A DNA stretch of 24,518 nt, taken from a virus. The stretch's first letter is position 1; every line of letters begins with the position of its first letter. Shown here one piece after another: positions 1 through 6,918 of the stretch. The position numbers were made by a program, and so were the translations under genes. The stretch is from positions 1-24,518 of the IMG/VR virus record IMGVR_UViG_3300020470_000203; one strand, 5' to 3'. Below the pieces are notes generated by a model, which saw nothing but the letters and a program-made list of their open reading frames with translations, was not told the DNA's origin and did no database searches.

Positions 1-2
1 AG

Positions 3-224
3 TTTTTACGAGGTGAGATAGAAGAAAAAGATTTGAAGATGAGACAAAAGTATAGTGATGATAGTGATTACATTATGAAGTGGTGGAAACCAAAGGCTAT
101 CAAAAGATATTCTAAGTTATTTGATGAAGGTAGACTAAAGCCTGAGAAGTTATTCTACGGAGATATCGTAGGTAAGACTTGGGAAGAAACCAAAGAAATG
201 TATTTAAGTGAGGTAGGTAGATGA
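3..224 (+). CDS. Unknown protein, C-terminal fragment (5' end outside window)
   Basis: The frame is open from the first bases of the window to the TGA at 222-224, so this is the last 73 or so residues of a gene that begins upstream. A TTG at 33 and an ATG at 39 lie inside the open frame, but neither has a clear ribosome binding site and there is no need to start there. The fragment is charged and mostly helical, with a Trp-rich stretch (KWWKPKAIKRY) and a GKTWEETKEMY segment near the end. I do not recognise the family. Its stop overlaps the start of the methyltransferase gene (ATGA), so the two are probably translationally coupled and may belong to the same modification cassette. Confidence 0.6.
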   Translation, partial: FLRGEIEEKDLKMRQKYSDDSDYIMKWWKPKAIKRYSKLFDEGRLKPEKLFYGDIVGKTWEETKEMYLSEVGR

Positions 225-784
225 GAAAAGTATTTTTAGATTGTGGCGCACACAAAGCAACTTCCATCAAGAAGTTCAGAGAAGAGTATCCTAATTCAGG
301 AGACTATGAAATTATTTCATTTGAATGTAATCCAAAATTTAAATCTATATTAGAAAATACAGATGGAATAACATTTCACAATAAGGCTGTTTGGATTAAA
401 GATGGTATAGAAAAATTTTACATTGGACATGGAGCATCTTCTTCTTTGATACACGGAAAAACTCGTGGTAATTTAGATTTTGATAATCCGATTGAAGTGG
501 ATTGTATAGATTTAAGTAAATGGATTACAGAAAATTTTGATAAAGATGATTACATAATTTTAAAGATGGATGTTGAAGGTGCTGAATATAATGTGTTAGA
601 AAAGATGATTGATGAGGGTACTATAAATTATGTTGATAAACTCTATGTAGAGTTTCATGGAATGCGTGTCTTTAAGACAAGAGAAGATACAAAAAAAATT
701 AGAACCGAAATTAGAGGTCGTGGTATACCAGTACATAATTGGGATGCTACGGCAAAGAAACCAATATTAGCAATTAACGAATAG
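221..784 (+). CDS. FkbM-family SAM-dependent methyltransferase
   Basis: A 187-residue Rossmann-type methyltransferase. The SAM-binding loop is seen near the N-terminus (VFLDCGAH, residues 4-11). An acidic strand end follows (ISFECNP, 32-38), and the FkbM hallmark KMDVEGAEYNVL lies at 115-126. FkbM enzymes usually O-methylate sugars or small molecules, often in polysaccharide and glycan clusters; the substrate here cannot be read. The ATG overlaps the previous stop by four bases (ATGA), so translation is probably coupled. The length is close to a bare FkbM domain with no added module. The 738-residue orphan gene and a glycosyltransferase follow on the same strand, which fits methylation of a glycan or of a glycosylated target, but that link is inferred. 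Confidence 0.85.
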   Translation: MRKVFLDCGAHKATSIKKFREEYPNSGDYEIISFECNPKFKSILENTDGITFHNKAVWIKDGIEKFYIGHGASSSLIHGKTRGNLDFDNPIEVDCIDLSKWITENFDKDDYIILKMDVEGAEYNVLEKMIDEGTINYVDKLYVEFHGMRVFKTREDTKKIRTEIRGRGIPVHNWDATAKKPILAINE

Positions 785-792
785 GAAATAAA

Positions 793-3009
793 ATGGAAAC
801 AACTATGACACCAACAAAAATTAGAAAAAATGGTAATACAAAGATAGTAGATATGAAAAGTGGATTTCGTGATAAAGTAACTAAGGTAAACTCTTATGAA
901 GTAGGAGTCAAACCAGATCGAAGGGGTAATGGAATGACAAATAATTTATCAAATGAAATAAAAAGAATTATCATCTATTCAGCTGATGATAAAAACTTAA
1001 TAAGTTTTTTAGAAAAAACACATTCTGAATTATCTAGGTCACAATCTAAATTAACAGTTCCATTCCAAATGGATTTAACTGATGATTCTGTAAAAGAAAT
1101 TTATAAATACTATGACAGTCCAAATACAGCAAAAAATATTGTGGATGAAATTGGACATAGGATTTATATAGTAAGACCTCTTGAACAAACATCAGCTCAA
1201 AGACAAACTGGCGCATACCAACAAACTCAATTGTTTGATACTTTAGAAGGAAACACACTTCCAAATGCTGACATCGTTATTAGGATTGATAAACCATTTA
1301 ATGGCATCACTTATTGTTACGATGGGCAGCATGGTACTCTTACTTCTAAAGATGCTGAAAGTAAAACATTTTACTTAGCTGATACTATTGATGAATTAAA
1401 TAAAAAAGAAACAGAAAGTTACGATTTTACTTATTCTCCAATTTGGACAGATGTTGATAAATTTAGAAAACAATGGAATGAAGAAACATTCACACTTAAA
1501 GACCTATGCTCTTTCAGTAGTGTAATAAGAAACGCAGTTGAATCTGATCAGAAGAGAGTTTTAGTAGGTCAAGTACATTTTACTGATGGTCAGGGAGCAT
1601 CACAATTAATCCGTAAAAGAAATGAACACATTTCATCTCACTCTAATTCTCAAAGGACAAAATCTGAATGTAATGGTACTAAAATTAATGATGTGTTATA
1701 TGATAGAGAATATGAAATAAATGAACCTAATGAGGGTGTTTTTCCTGTCACATTTACTAACAATTCATACGCTTTATCAGAAATAATTCCTAAAATTGAA
1801 TTGTTCAATCAAACCGGTTTGAAAAGGTTTCCAAGTGGAACTATTCCTAAAAAATTCTTTTACAATCTTCGTAGTAAAAATTACGAACTTATGAACTATG
1901 ATCAATACTTGGTTTTTTTCTATAATACATTTTTATCTTTTATAGAAAAGGACAGTGACACAGGAACCTACATCTTCAAAAAACCATCTATGAGTATTAA
2001 TAGCTTACGAAACAATGTTAGTGATTTTAGTTTAGGTGATTTTTGGGCAACATACAGTATTAAGCCTAATGTAGTTGATAAGTGGGTTTCTGTATTTAAA
2101 TCATTAGAATTTGAAGAGGATGAGTTGTTCAATGTAGTTCAAGATTTGATTCATATCGCAAATCATTCTACAAAGAAAACTTTTACAAAAAAACTATCTG
2201 AGTTGAACAATTTGATAAAGCATTGGGCAGATGGTTATAATTCAGATATGAAACAAATACTGAAAGATGCAAATTTAGATGATGAAAAAATGCTTACTGA
2301 TGCTAAAAGGGCGGAATATAAATCTTTAAAAGACGATAGGGAGCGTATAAAGAAACTACTATTTAACACAAAAGATCAATTCATAAACTTAGTTAGATTA
2401 TCTATTCAAACAAAACCATCAACACAATCAATAACAAAGTGGACAGAGGGTATTATAGGTGTTATGATTAGTGGATTCAAAACTTATTATGAGGGTAACT
2501 CATCTTTGTTTTTAGGGGGCTCTACCGGCACACTTCATAGGTTTAATAATATAGATAAAGTTTTCTTAAACAAAGCTTTTGTAGATAAAGTAAAAGAAGA
2601 AACTACATCATCTGATACAAGTCTTTGGTCTCGTAGCGAAGGTAAAAAGTATCTAGATATTTTGGGATTTGAAGGAATAAATTTGTATTATTGTCACCAT
2701 TCCAAAGGATATGTTACAATCGAAAATTTTGAAAGTCATCACTTGTCCTTTCGCAGTAAGAATCCTCAGAAAAAATTTGAATTTTGGTTTCCTCTCTCTT
2801 CAAAGTACAATAACTATATTAGTGACGATGAAGAAAAAAACATCGTTAATGATGGTGGAAATTTTATAGATGCTTGTAAGTTTATGTTAAAGCAATCTGA
2901 AACTGAGAGAGATCTTACAGATGATGACAATTTGTACGATATCTATGAGGATAATATTTCTACTTTTAAAAAGTGGATTCGTAAAGCAGAAAGACATTTA
3001 GGAGTTTAA
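793..3009 (+). CDS. Large orphan protein with a DGQH motif; function unknown
   Basis: A 738-residue soluble protein that I do not recognise. It starts at an ATG preceded by GGAAATAAA. The N-terminal third carries YCYDGQHGTLT (about residues 175-185), placed after a region rich in predicted strands. This recalls the DGQHR/DGQQR signature of ParB/Srx-like, DndB-type and DUF262 (GmrS) proteins, but the usual Arg after DGQH is Gly. A second segment, HFTDGQGASQLIRKRNEHIS (about 263-282), has a similar DGQ. The central part (about 420-560) is helical and Lys-rich. The C-terminal part has a possible HH/Cys cluster (LYYCHHSKGY, about 635-644). No signal peptide or membrane segment is visible. It lies between a methyltransferase and a glycosyltransferase gene. 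A role in DNA modification or defence is a guess from the weak motif and the context. Confidence 0.5.
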   Translation: METTMTPTKIRKNGNTKIVDMKSGFRDKVTKVNSYEVGVKPDRRGNGMTNNLSNEIKRIIIYSADDKNLISFLEKTHSELSRSQSKLTVPFQMDLTDDSVKEIYKYYDSPNTAKNIVDEIGHRIYIVRPLEQTSAQRQTGAYQQTQLFDTLEGNTLPNADIVIRIDKPFNGITYCYDGQHGTLTSKDAESKTFYLADTIDELNKKETESYDFTYSPIWTDVDKFRKQWNEETFTLKDLCSFSSVIRNAVESDQKRVLVGQVHFTDGQGASQLIRKRNEHISSHSNSQRTKSECNGTKINDVLYDREYEINEPNEGVFPVTFTNNSYALSEIIPKIELFNQTGLKRFPSGTIPKKFFYNLRSKNYELMNYDQYLVFFYNTFLSFIEKDSDTGTYIFKKPSMSINSLRNNVSDFSLGDFWATYSIKPNVVDKWVSVFKSLEFEEDELFNVVQDLIHIANHSTKKTFTKKLSELNNLIKHWADGYNSDMKQILKDANLDDEKMLTDAKRAEYKSLKDDRERIKKLLFNTKDQFINLVRLSIQTKPSTQSITKWTEGIIGVMISGFKTYYEGNSSLFLGGSTGTLHRFNNIDKVFLNKAFVDKVKEETTSSDTSLWSRSEGKKYLDILGFEGINLYYCHHSKGYVTIENFESHHLSFRSKNPQKKFEFWFPLSSKYNNYISDDEEKNIVNDGGNFIDACKFMLKQSETERDLTDDDNLYDIYEDNISTFKKWIRKAERHLGV

Positions 3010-3011
3010 GT

Positions 3012-4349
3012 ATGGGAATACATTTTGACTATGGTGATGGTGATATCGAGTATAAATTTCGAGCTCTTATTTATCCAAACATAACTTTACAAAGTGACTT
3101 TTCTAAAGATAGTTATTATATTATAATGTCTAAGATATTAAAGGAATTGACAAAAATAAGGTTTGATACTTTTTTTACTGTTTTAACTCCTGAAAAAATG
3201 CCAGGCTTCCAATATGATAATACGGAACAAATAATATATAAACAGCCATCTTATCCAAATAAAATGAGACAAGACTTTCAAACGGAGCAGTTAGATAAGA
3301 TAATAGACTATAAAAAGAATGATTGGGATTTTGTTTATTGTTATTTACCAGAACATGCGGAACGACTTGATAATTATTTTAAGAATCTAACCAATTGTAG
3401 ACCTGTTATATTTGGTTATAGTGCTTATATAGAAATTCCAGCAACAACAAAATATGAAGCTAATTTATTGTATAGTCATTATGCTGGATTAATTAAAATG
3501 AATAGTTGTGGTGTAAACTCTCAAGCAGTAAAAGACACTATTATGGAACACGCACCAAGTTGTTTACCCAAAGATGATGTTAAAAAACTAGAAAGTATTT
3601 TACAACCATTACCTAGAGGCTGGGATAATGTGGAAGGGAAACGAAAGAAACCACAAACAGACCCTAAAGTAATTGTGTGGAATCATAGGCCAAATACTTA
3701 CAAAGGTTATGGTTGGTTTTTGAAACAGATGGATGAACTATGGGAACAAAGAAAAGATTTTAAAGTGTGGGTGCCGCTTTCATATACAGTAGAGAGAGAA
3801 TATATTTACAATAAAAAGTTTGATAGACAAGGATACTTTACAGAATTATCTAAGTGTTGGGTTGGCGTGTGTGGTCAATCACTTCATACAGGTTGGGCTA
3901 ATTCTGCTTCTGATGGTATGGCGGTTGGTGTACCTTATATCTTTTATGATGCTGATTACTATGAACAATATGCTAAAGATGCTGGTATATATTTTAAAAA
4001 AGATGATGAATTTATGAACGAAGTGAATAAAATATTGGATGATAAAACACATAGAAATGAATATTCTACTAAATGTAAAAAATTAGGAAAAGAAAATACT
4101 TGGAAAAGTGTAACACCACAATATAATGAACACTTTCTATTAGCAGAAAAAGAATTAAGAATGGTAAAAGAAACAACAGATGGGTATAAAAGAATATTGA
4201 ATTACATTCATAAAAAAGAACAGGTAACTAAAGAACATCTATTAGATTATCTTGGTTGGGGTAGAGGAATACCTTTTGATATCTATAGAAATAGACTTAG
4301 AGAAGAGCCAACAATTAAATTAACAAAAATCGGTTATGAGGTTAGATAA
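3012..4349 (+). CDS. GT-B-like glycosyltransferase with possible C-terminal winged helix
   Basis: 445 residues; AGGAG lies just upstream of the ATG. The N-terminal half looks like a Rossmann domain that would bind the acceptor. The second domain opens with KVIVWNHRPNTYKGYGWF (about 219-236), a strand-loop-helix typical of the nucleotide-sugar-binding half of GT-B enzymes. HTGWANSASDGMAVGVPYIF (about 292-311) follows, which matches the acidic-residue/Gly loop where GT4-like enzymes hold the sugar donor. The last 55 residues or so (about 390-445) read like a separate winged helix, with helices, then YRNRLRE, and a wing-like TIKLTKIGYEVR. A DNA-binding tail would suit a transferase acting on phage DNA, as T4 glucosyltransferases do, but virion or host glycan targets remain possible. 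The stop abuts the start of the HD gene. Confidence 0.75.
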   Translation: MGIHFDYGDGDIEYKFRALIYPNITLQSDFSKDSYYIIMSKILKELTKIRFDTFFTVLTPEKMPGFQYDNTEQIIYKQPSYPNKMRQDFQTEQLDKIIDYKKNDWDFVYCYLPEHAERLDNYFKNLTNCRPVIFGYSAYIEIPATTKYEANLLYSHYAGLIKMNSCGVNSQAVKDTIMEHAPSCLPKDDVKKLESILQPLPRGWDNVEGKRKKPQTDPKVIVWNHRPNTYKGYGWFLKQMDELWEQRKDFKVWVPLSYTVEREYIYNKKFDRQGYFTELSKCWVGVCGQSLHTGWANSASDGMAVGVPYIFYDADYYEQYAKDAGIYFKKDDEFMNEVNKILDDKTHRNEYSTKCKKLGKENTWKSVTPQYNEHFLLAEKELRMVKETTDGYKRILNYIHKKEQVTKEHLLDYLGWGRGIPFDIYRNRLREEPTIKLTKIGYEVR

Positions 4350-5129
4350 ATGAAACAACTTACAGAACAACAAATAGTAGAGAATTGGAATAAGTTAATA
4401 CAACTTATAGAAGATACCTTTTCAGGTGAAAGAAAAGAGAAACTCTTAGAGATGTATAAATACTTTGAGGATAGAATGTCAGTAGCACCAGCTAGTGGAA
4501 AAGCCGCATATCATAATGCTATGGTAGGTGGGTATGTAGAGCATGTATTGCATGTAACTGAACTAGCTCTTCAAATTAAAGAGTTGTGGAAGTCTAATGG
4601 CGCCACCATCAACTTCACCGATGAAGAACTTATCTTCGCTGCTTTACATCACGACTTAGGTAAGGTTGGTGACTTAGATAAAGATTATTATATACCACAA
4701 GACTCCGAATGGCATCGTAAGAATAGAGGTGAAATATTTAAACATAATCCTGATCTTCAATACATGACCGTTACCGATAGAGCAATTTATCTTCTTAATC
4801 ATTTCGGTATCCAAATGTCTCAATGGGAGTATATCGGATTACGTTTAACTGATGGTTTATATGAGGAAGCAAATAAATCTTATTACATATCTTACAATCC
4901 TGATTGGAGTTTAAAAAGTAATATAGCGTATATACTTCACCAAGCGGATTCTATGGCAACACACATCGAAGGTGACGAATGGAAACGAGCAGATGAAGAA
5001 TTTAATACTAATCTAACTACCAATATGAAAAAAGCAGTAGAACCAAAAACTGAAACTAAACAACCATCACCTAAATTAAGTGAAAAGTCACAAGATTTAT
5101 TTGATGAACTTTTTGGAGATAAAAAATGA
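4350..5129 (+). CDS. HD-domain phosphohydrolase
   Basis: A 259-residue HD-superfamily metal-dependent phosphohydrolase. The metal ligands are visible: His65 in GGYVEHVLHV, the His101-Asp102 doublet in AALHHDLGKVGD, and a distal Asp200 in HQADSMATH. Such enzymes cleave phosphoesters of nucleotides or nucleic acids; the substrate is not readable. After the domain (up to about residue 215) comes a linker rich in Lys, Glu, Thr and Pro, then a short hydrophobic tail SQDLFDELFGDKK. That tail resembles the C-terminal peptides by which T4-type proteins dock on the sliding clamp. The gene begins immediately after the previous stop and its own stop overlaps the next start (ATGA). It therefore leads the run that ends in the late sigma factor. 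Confidence 0.85.
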   Translation: MKQLTEQQIVENWNKLIQLIEDTFSGERKEKLLEMYKYFEDRMSVAPASGKAAYHNAMVGGYVEHVLHVTELALQIKELWKSNGATINFTDEELIFAALHHDLGKVGDLDKDYYIPQDSEWHRKNRGEIFKHNPDLQYMTVTDRAIYLLNHFGIQMSQWEYIGLRLTDGLYEEANKSYYISYNPDWSLKSNIAYILHQADSMATHIEGDEWKRADEEFNTNLTTNMKKAVEPKTETKQPSPKLSEKSQDLFDELFGDKK

Positions 5130-5386
5130 TTCTGGAAATAAGTCTTGTATTTATGGTCCTTTTATTTGTAATTTCCAGTTATATAATATGGAACTTAAAT
5201 AAAAAGTTAGAATTATTAGAAGGTTGGGTAGAACAATTTATACAAGTAATAGATAGAGTAAATAGGGATTTGAAACAAGCAGATTACAGAGGTTCATTTG
5301 AATCAGATGATGAAGTGGGTTTCATATTCAAAGAAATTAAAAACACAATAAAACAACTAGATAGGTTTAGAGGAGAAGAACAATAA
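5126..5386 (+). CDS. Small one-pass membrane protein
   Basis: 86 residues. The N-terminus is one hydrophobic segment (about residues 3-22, rich in Ile, Leu, Val and Phe), followed by a Lys/Asn stop-transfer turn. The rest is an amphipathic, probably coiled-coil helix ending with DYRGSFESDDEVGFIFKEIK. Type I or III topology is likely, with the charged part in the cytoplasm. The gene is locked between its neighbours: ATG overlaps the HD stop (ATGA) and its TAA overlaps the sigma start (TAATG). GGAGATAAAA precedes the start. I know similar small conserved proteins of unknown function from T4-like marine phages, but I cannot name a role. It is too small and too membrane-bound to be an obvious gp33 co-activator. 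Confidence 0.75.
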   Translation: MILEISLVFMVLLFVISSYIIWNLNKKLELLEGWVEQFIQVIDRVNRDLKQADYRGSFESDDEVGFIFKEIKNTIKQLDRFRGEEQ

Positions 5387-6147
5387 TGCCATCAGCACAA
5401 GTATCAGGTTCATCAGTTAAGAAAACTCGTAAGAGAAAAAAGAAAAAGAAAAATTATTACTTTCACGAAGGTACTGAGAAAGCAATAATCAGATATAATA
5501 ATAGTGATGATCCAGTCTTAAAGAATAAGATATATAATGAACATATTAAATTTGCTTTTGATAAATTAGCAGAAAATATAATTCATACATTTAAATTTTA
5601 CTACTTTGATTCTGGTTCAGAAGAAGTAAAAAATGAAGTGGTTTCTTTCTTAGTTATGAATATGCACAAATTCAAAGAAGGTAAGGGAAAAGCTTTTTCA
5701 TACTTTAGTATTGTAGCTAAAAACTATCTGATTCTTAACAATAATAAGAATTATAAGATGGGTAAAATTCATCACAAAATAGATGTATTAGATTATAAAA
5801 GAAATATTATAGGCGAAGTTAGTGGTAGAGATAGAGATGAAGTTAATAATCTTTTTGTAGATGAATTAATCAGATTTTGGGAACACAACTTACCAGCAGT
5901 ATTTAGAAGAGAAAAAGATATTAAGATAGCTGACTCTGTATTACATATGTTTAGAATGAAAGAGAATATCGAAAACTTCAACAAAAAAGCACTTTACATT
6001 CTCATCCGAGAAATGACAGGTGCTAACACACAACACATCACAAGAATAGTAAATGTAATGAAGAAATATAATAAAAGATTGATTACCGAATTTGAAAGAG
6101 ATGGTGCTGTTGATTTATCTTATACCGGCTCTTTAATTAGAGAATAA
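5386..6147 (+). CDS. 55: gp55-like sigma factor for late transcription
   Basis: 253 residues. The segment from about 24 to 124 matches the plan of T4 gp55 and sigma-70 region 2. It has a helix that would hold core polymerase, then HKFKEGKGKAFSYFSIVAKN (94-113), equivalent to the regions 2.3-2.4 that melt and read the -10 element. The tail from about 200 to 232 (NKKALYILIREMTGANTQHI and on) looks like a helix-turn-helix of region-4 type. T4 gp55 is shorter (about 185 residues) and ends in a sliding-clamp-binding peptide, which I do not see here. Residues 12-22 are almost all Lys and Arg. GAGGAG lies upstream of the ATG. Last gene of its run; a strong terminator follows. The TATAAATA sites near 6453-6501 are the natural targets. 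Confidence 0.78.
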   Translation: MPSAQVSGSSVKKTRKRKKKKKNYYFHEGTEKAIIRYNNSDDPVLKNKIYNEHIKFAFDKLAENIIHTFKFYYFDSGSEEVKNEVVSFLVMNMHKFKEGKGKAFSYFSIVAKNYLILNNNKNYKMGKIHHKIDVLDYKRNIIGEVSGRDRDEVNNLFVDELIRFWEHNLPAVFRREKDIKIADSVLHMFRMKENIENFNKKALYILIREMTGANTQHITRIVNVMKKYNKRLITEFERDGAVDLSYTGSLIRE

Positions 6148-6149
6148 AA

Positions 6150-6175
6150 AAAAGGGGAGTTTTCACTCCCCTTTT
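6150..6175. terminator. Bidirectional intrinsic terminator
   Basis: A perfect inverted repeat: AAAAGGGGAGT, loop TTTC, ACTCCCCTTTT. The stem is 11 bp with a GC-rich core, and each strand ends in a T run. It lies 3 bases after the sigma-factor stop and 12 bases beyond the end of the converging minus-strand gene, so it can stop transcription from both sides. Confidence 0.93.
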
Positions 6176-6186
6176 CTGTTTCCGAA

Positions 6187-6408
6187 CTACTTACGGAACA
6201 AACCCACCAACACCAACAACGCGACGAGTCCAGCGAAACCAGATTCGCCGAATGTGTTTATGATTGATGTCAGGTTACCAATAACGTTGACGCCAAAGAC
6301 ACCACTTCCAAAAATTACTTCGGATATAGCACCGATAGCTACAAAAGACATCATAAGATGAGCTAAATCATCTATGTAGCCTTTTACCATTGTTATTATT
6401 TCCTTCAT
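6187..6408 (-). CDS. Small hydrophobic protein on the minus strand, two membrane segments
   Basis: 73 residues, the only convincing minus-strand gene. On that strand GGAG sits 8 bases before the ATG, and a T4-late-type TATAAATATC lies about 85 bases upstream. The protein has a short charged N-terminus, a hydrophobic segment from about 16 to 40 broken by Glu30, a polar GNLTSIINTFGESG stretch, and a second hydrophobic helix (about 58-71) ending in Arg-Lys. Two membrane passes are likely. Its G+C content is about 40 percent (90 of 222 bases), against about 28 percent in the first 120 bases of the next gene. It could be a holin-like protein, a membrane effector or a small virion protein; nothing decides between them. 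It converges on the terminator at 6150-6175. Confidence 0.8.
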   Translation of the reverse strand: MKEIITMVKGYIDDLAHLMMSFVAIGAISEVIFGSGVFGVNVIGNLTSIINTFGESGFAGLVALLVLVGLFRK

Positions 6409-6452
6409 GTTTATTCTCCATTAGTTAACAAAAAAGGGAGTTTCACCCTAAT

Positions 6453-6460
6453 TATAAATA
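6453..6460 (+). promoter_or_regulatory. T4-late-type promoter, plus strand
   Basis: TATAAATA, the exact T4 late -10 sequence read by gp55, in non-coding DNA 77 bases before the ATG at 6538. It continues as TATAAATATC. It probably drives the baseplate operon. No -35 element is expected for this promoter class. Confidence 0.6.
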
Positions 6461-6493
6461 TCATATATATTAATCAAAAGTTAAATTTGAAGA

Positions 6494-6501
6494 TATTTAT
6501 A
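6494..6501 (-). promoter_or_regulatory. T4-late-type promoter, minus strand
   Basis: TATAAATA read on the minus strand, again extended to TATAAATATC (6501-6492). It is placed to transcribe the small membrane-protein gene that starts at 6408. Its start point would fall downstream of the plus-strand site, so the two transcripts would overlap at their 5' ends. Confidence 0.55.
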
Positions 6502-6537
6502 TATGTAACAAATCCCTAACATAAAAGAGGTATAATA

Positions 6538-6918
6538 ATGGCTAACGATTACGAAATATTTGAGGGTAAGTCATTATCTGATTTATTCAAAGATATATAC
6601 GATAATACGACAAGAAATAAAGAACAACTAGAAGTCTTAATGAAAGAAGTTGTTGGTTTTATAAAAGATGGTGATACTGCAGTACAGATAATTCCTATGT
6701 TGAAAGAGTATTTAGAAATCAATGTAAAAAATGATGACCAATTAGTTAAAGTAGCTGCTATTGTTCAGAGAATGATTGCTAATGAAGGCAAAGGTGGTTC
6801 AACTGAAGAGTTTGGTTTAAGTGATGCAGAAAAAGAACAGTTGATGTCAGCTGTTGAGGATGTAGCAAATGATGTACAAAAACATTCAGATAAACTGTCA
6901 GGAAGTTTGGAGAGTTAA
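6538..6918 (+). CDS. Small helical protein opening the baseplate operon
   Basis: 126 residues, acidic and almost wholly helical by eye, with no Cys, signal peptide or membrane segment. The middle (about residues 25-80) has heptad-like spacing of Leu, Ile and Val that would suit helical bundling. The C-terminal part is a second helical region after a Gly-rich hinge (EGKGGSTEEFGLS). AAGAGG precedes the ATG by a good distance. It is the first gene after the late-promoter region and ends one base before the gp5-like gene, so it is probably a virion component or a chaperone made with the baseplate. I do not recognise the family. Confidence 0.75.
   Translation: MANDYEIFEGKSLSDLFKDIYDNTTRNKEQLEVLMKEVVGFIKDGDTAVQIIPMLKEYLEINVKNDDQLVKVAAIVQRMIANEGKGGSTEEFGLSDAEKEQLMSAVEDVANDVQKHSDKLSGSLES

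Noticed and set aside
1102-1109. TATAAATA inside the orphan gene
   Set aside because: It lies within coding DNA in an A+T-rich genome (Tyr-Lys codons), with no gene start at a suitable distance.
4455-4462. TATAAATA inside the HD gene, upstream of the sigma gene
   Set aside because: It encodes Tyr-Lys-Tyr in the HD protein and is over 600 bases from the next start, so chance is the simpler reading.
6435-6449. AGGG...CCCT hairpin upstream of the minus-strand gene as a second terminator
   Set aside because: Only 4 bp of stem and no T run; kept only as a possible decayed copy of the hairpin at 6150-6175.
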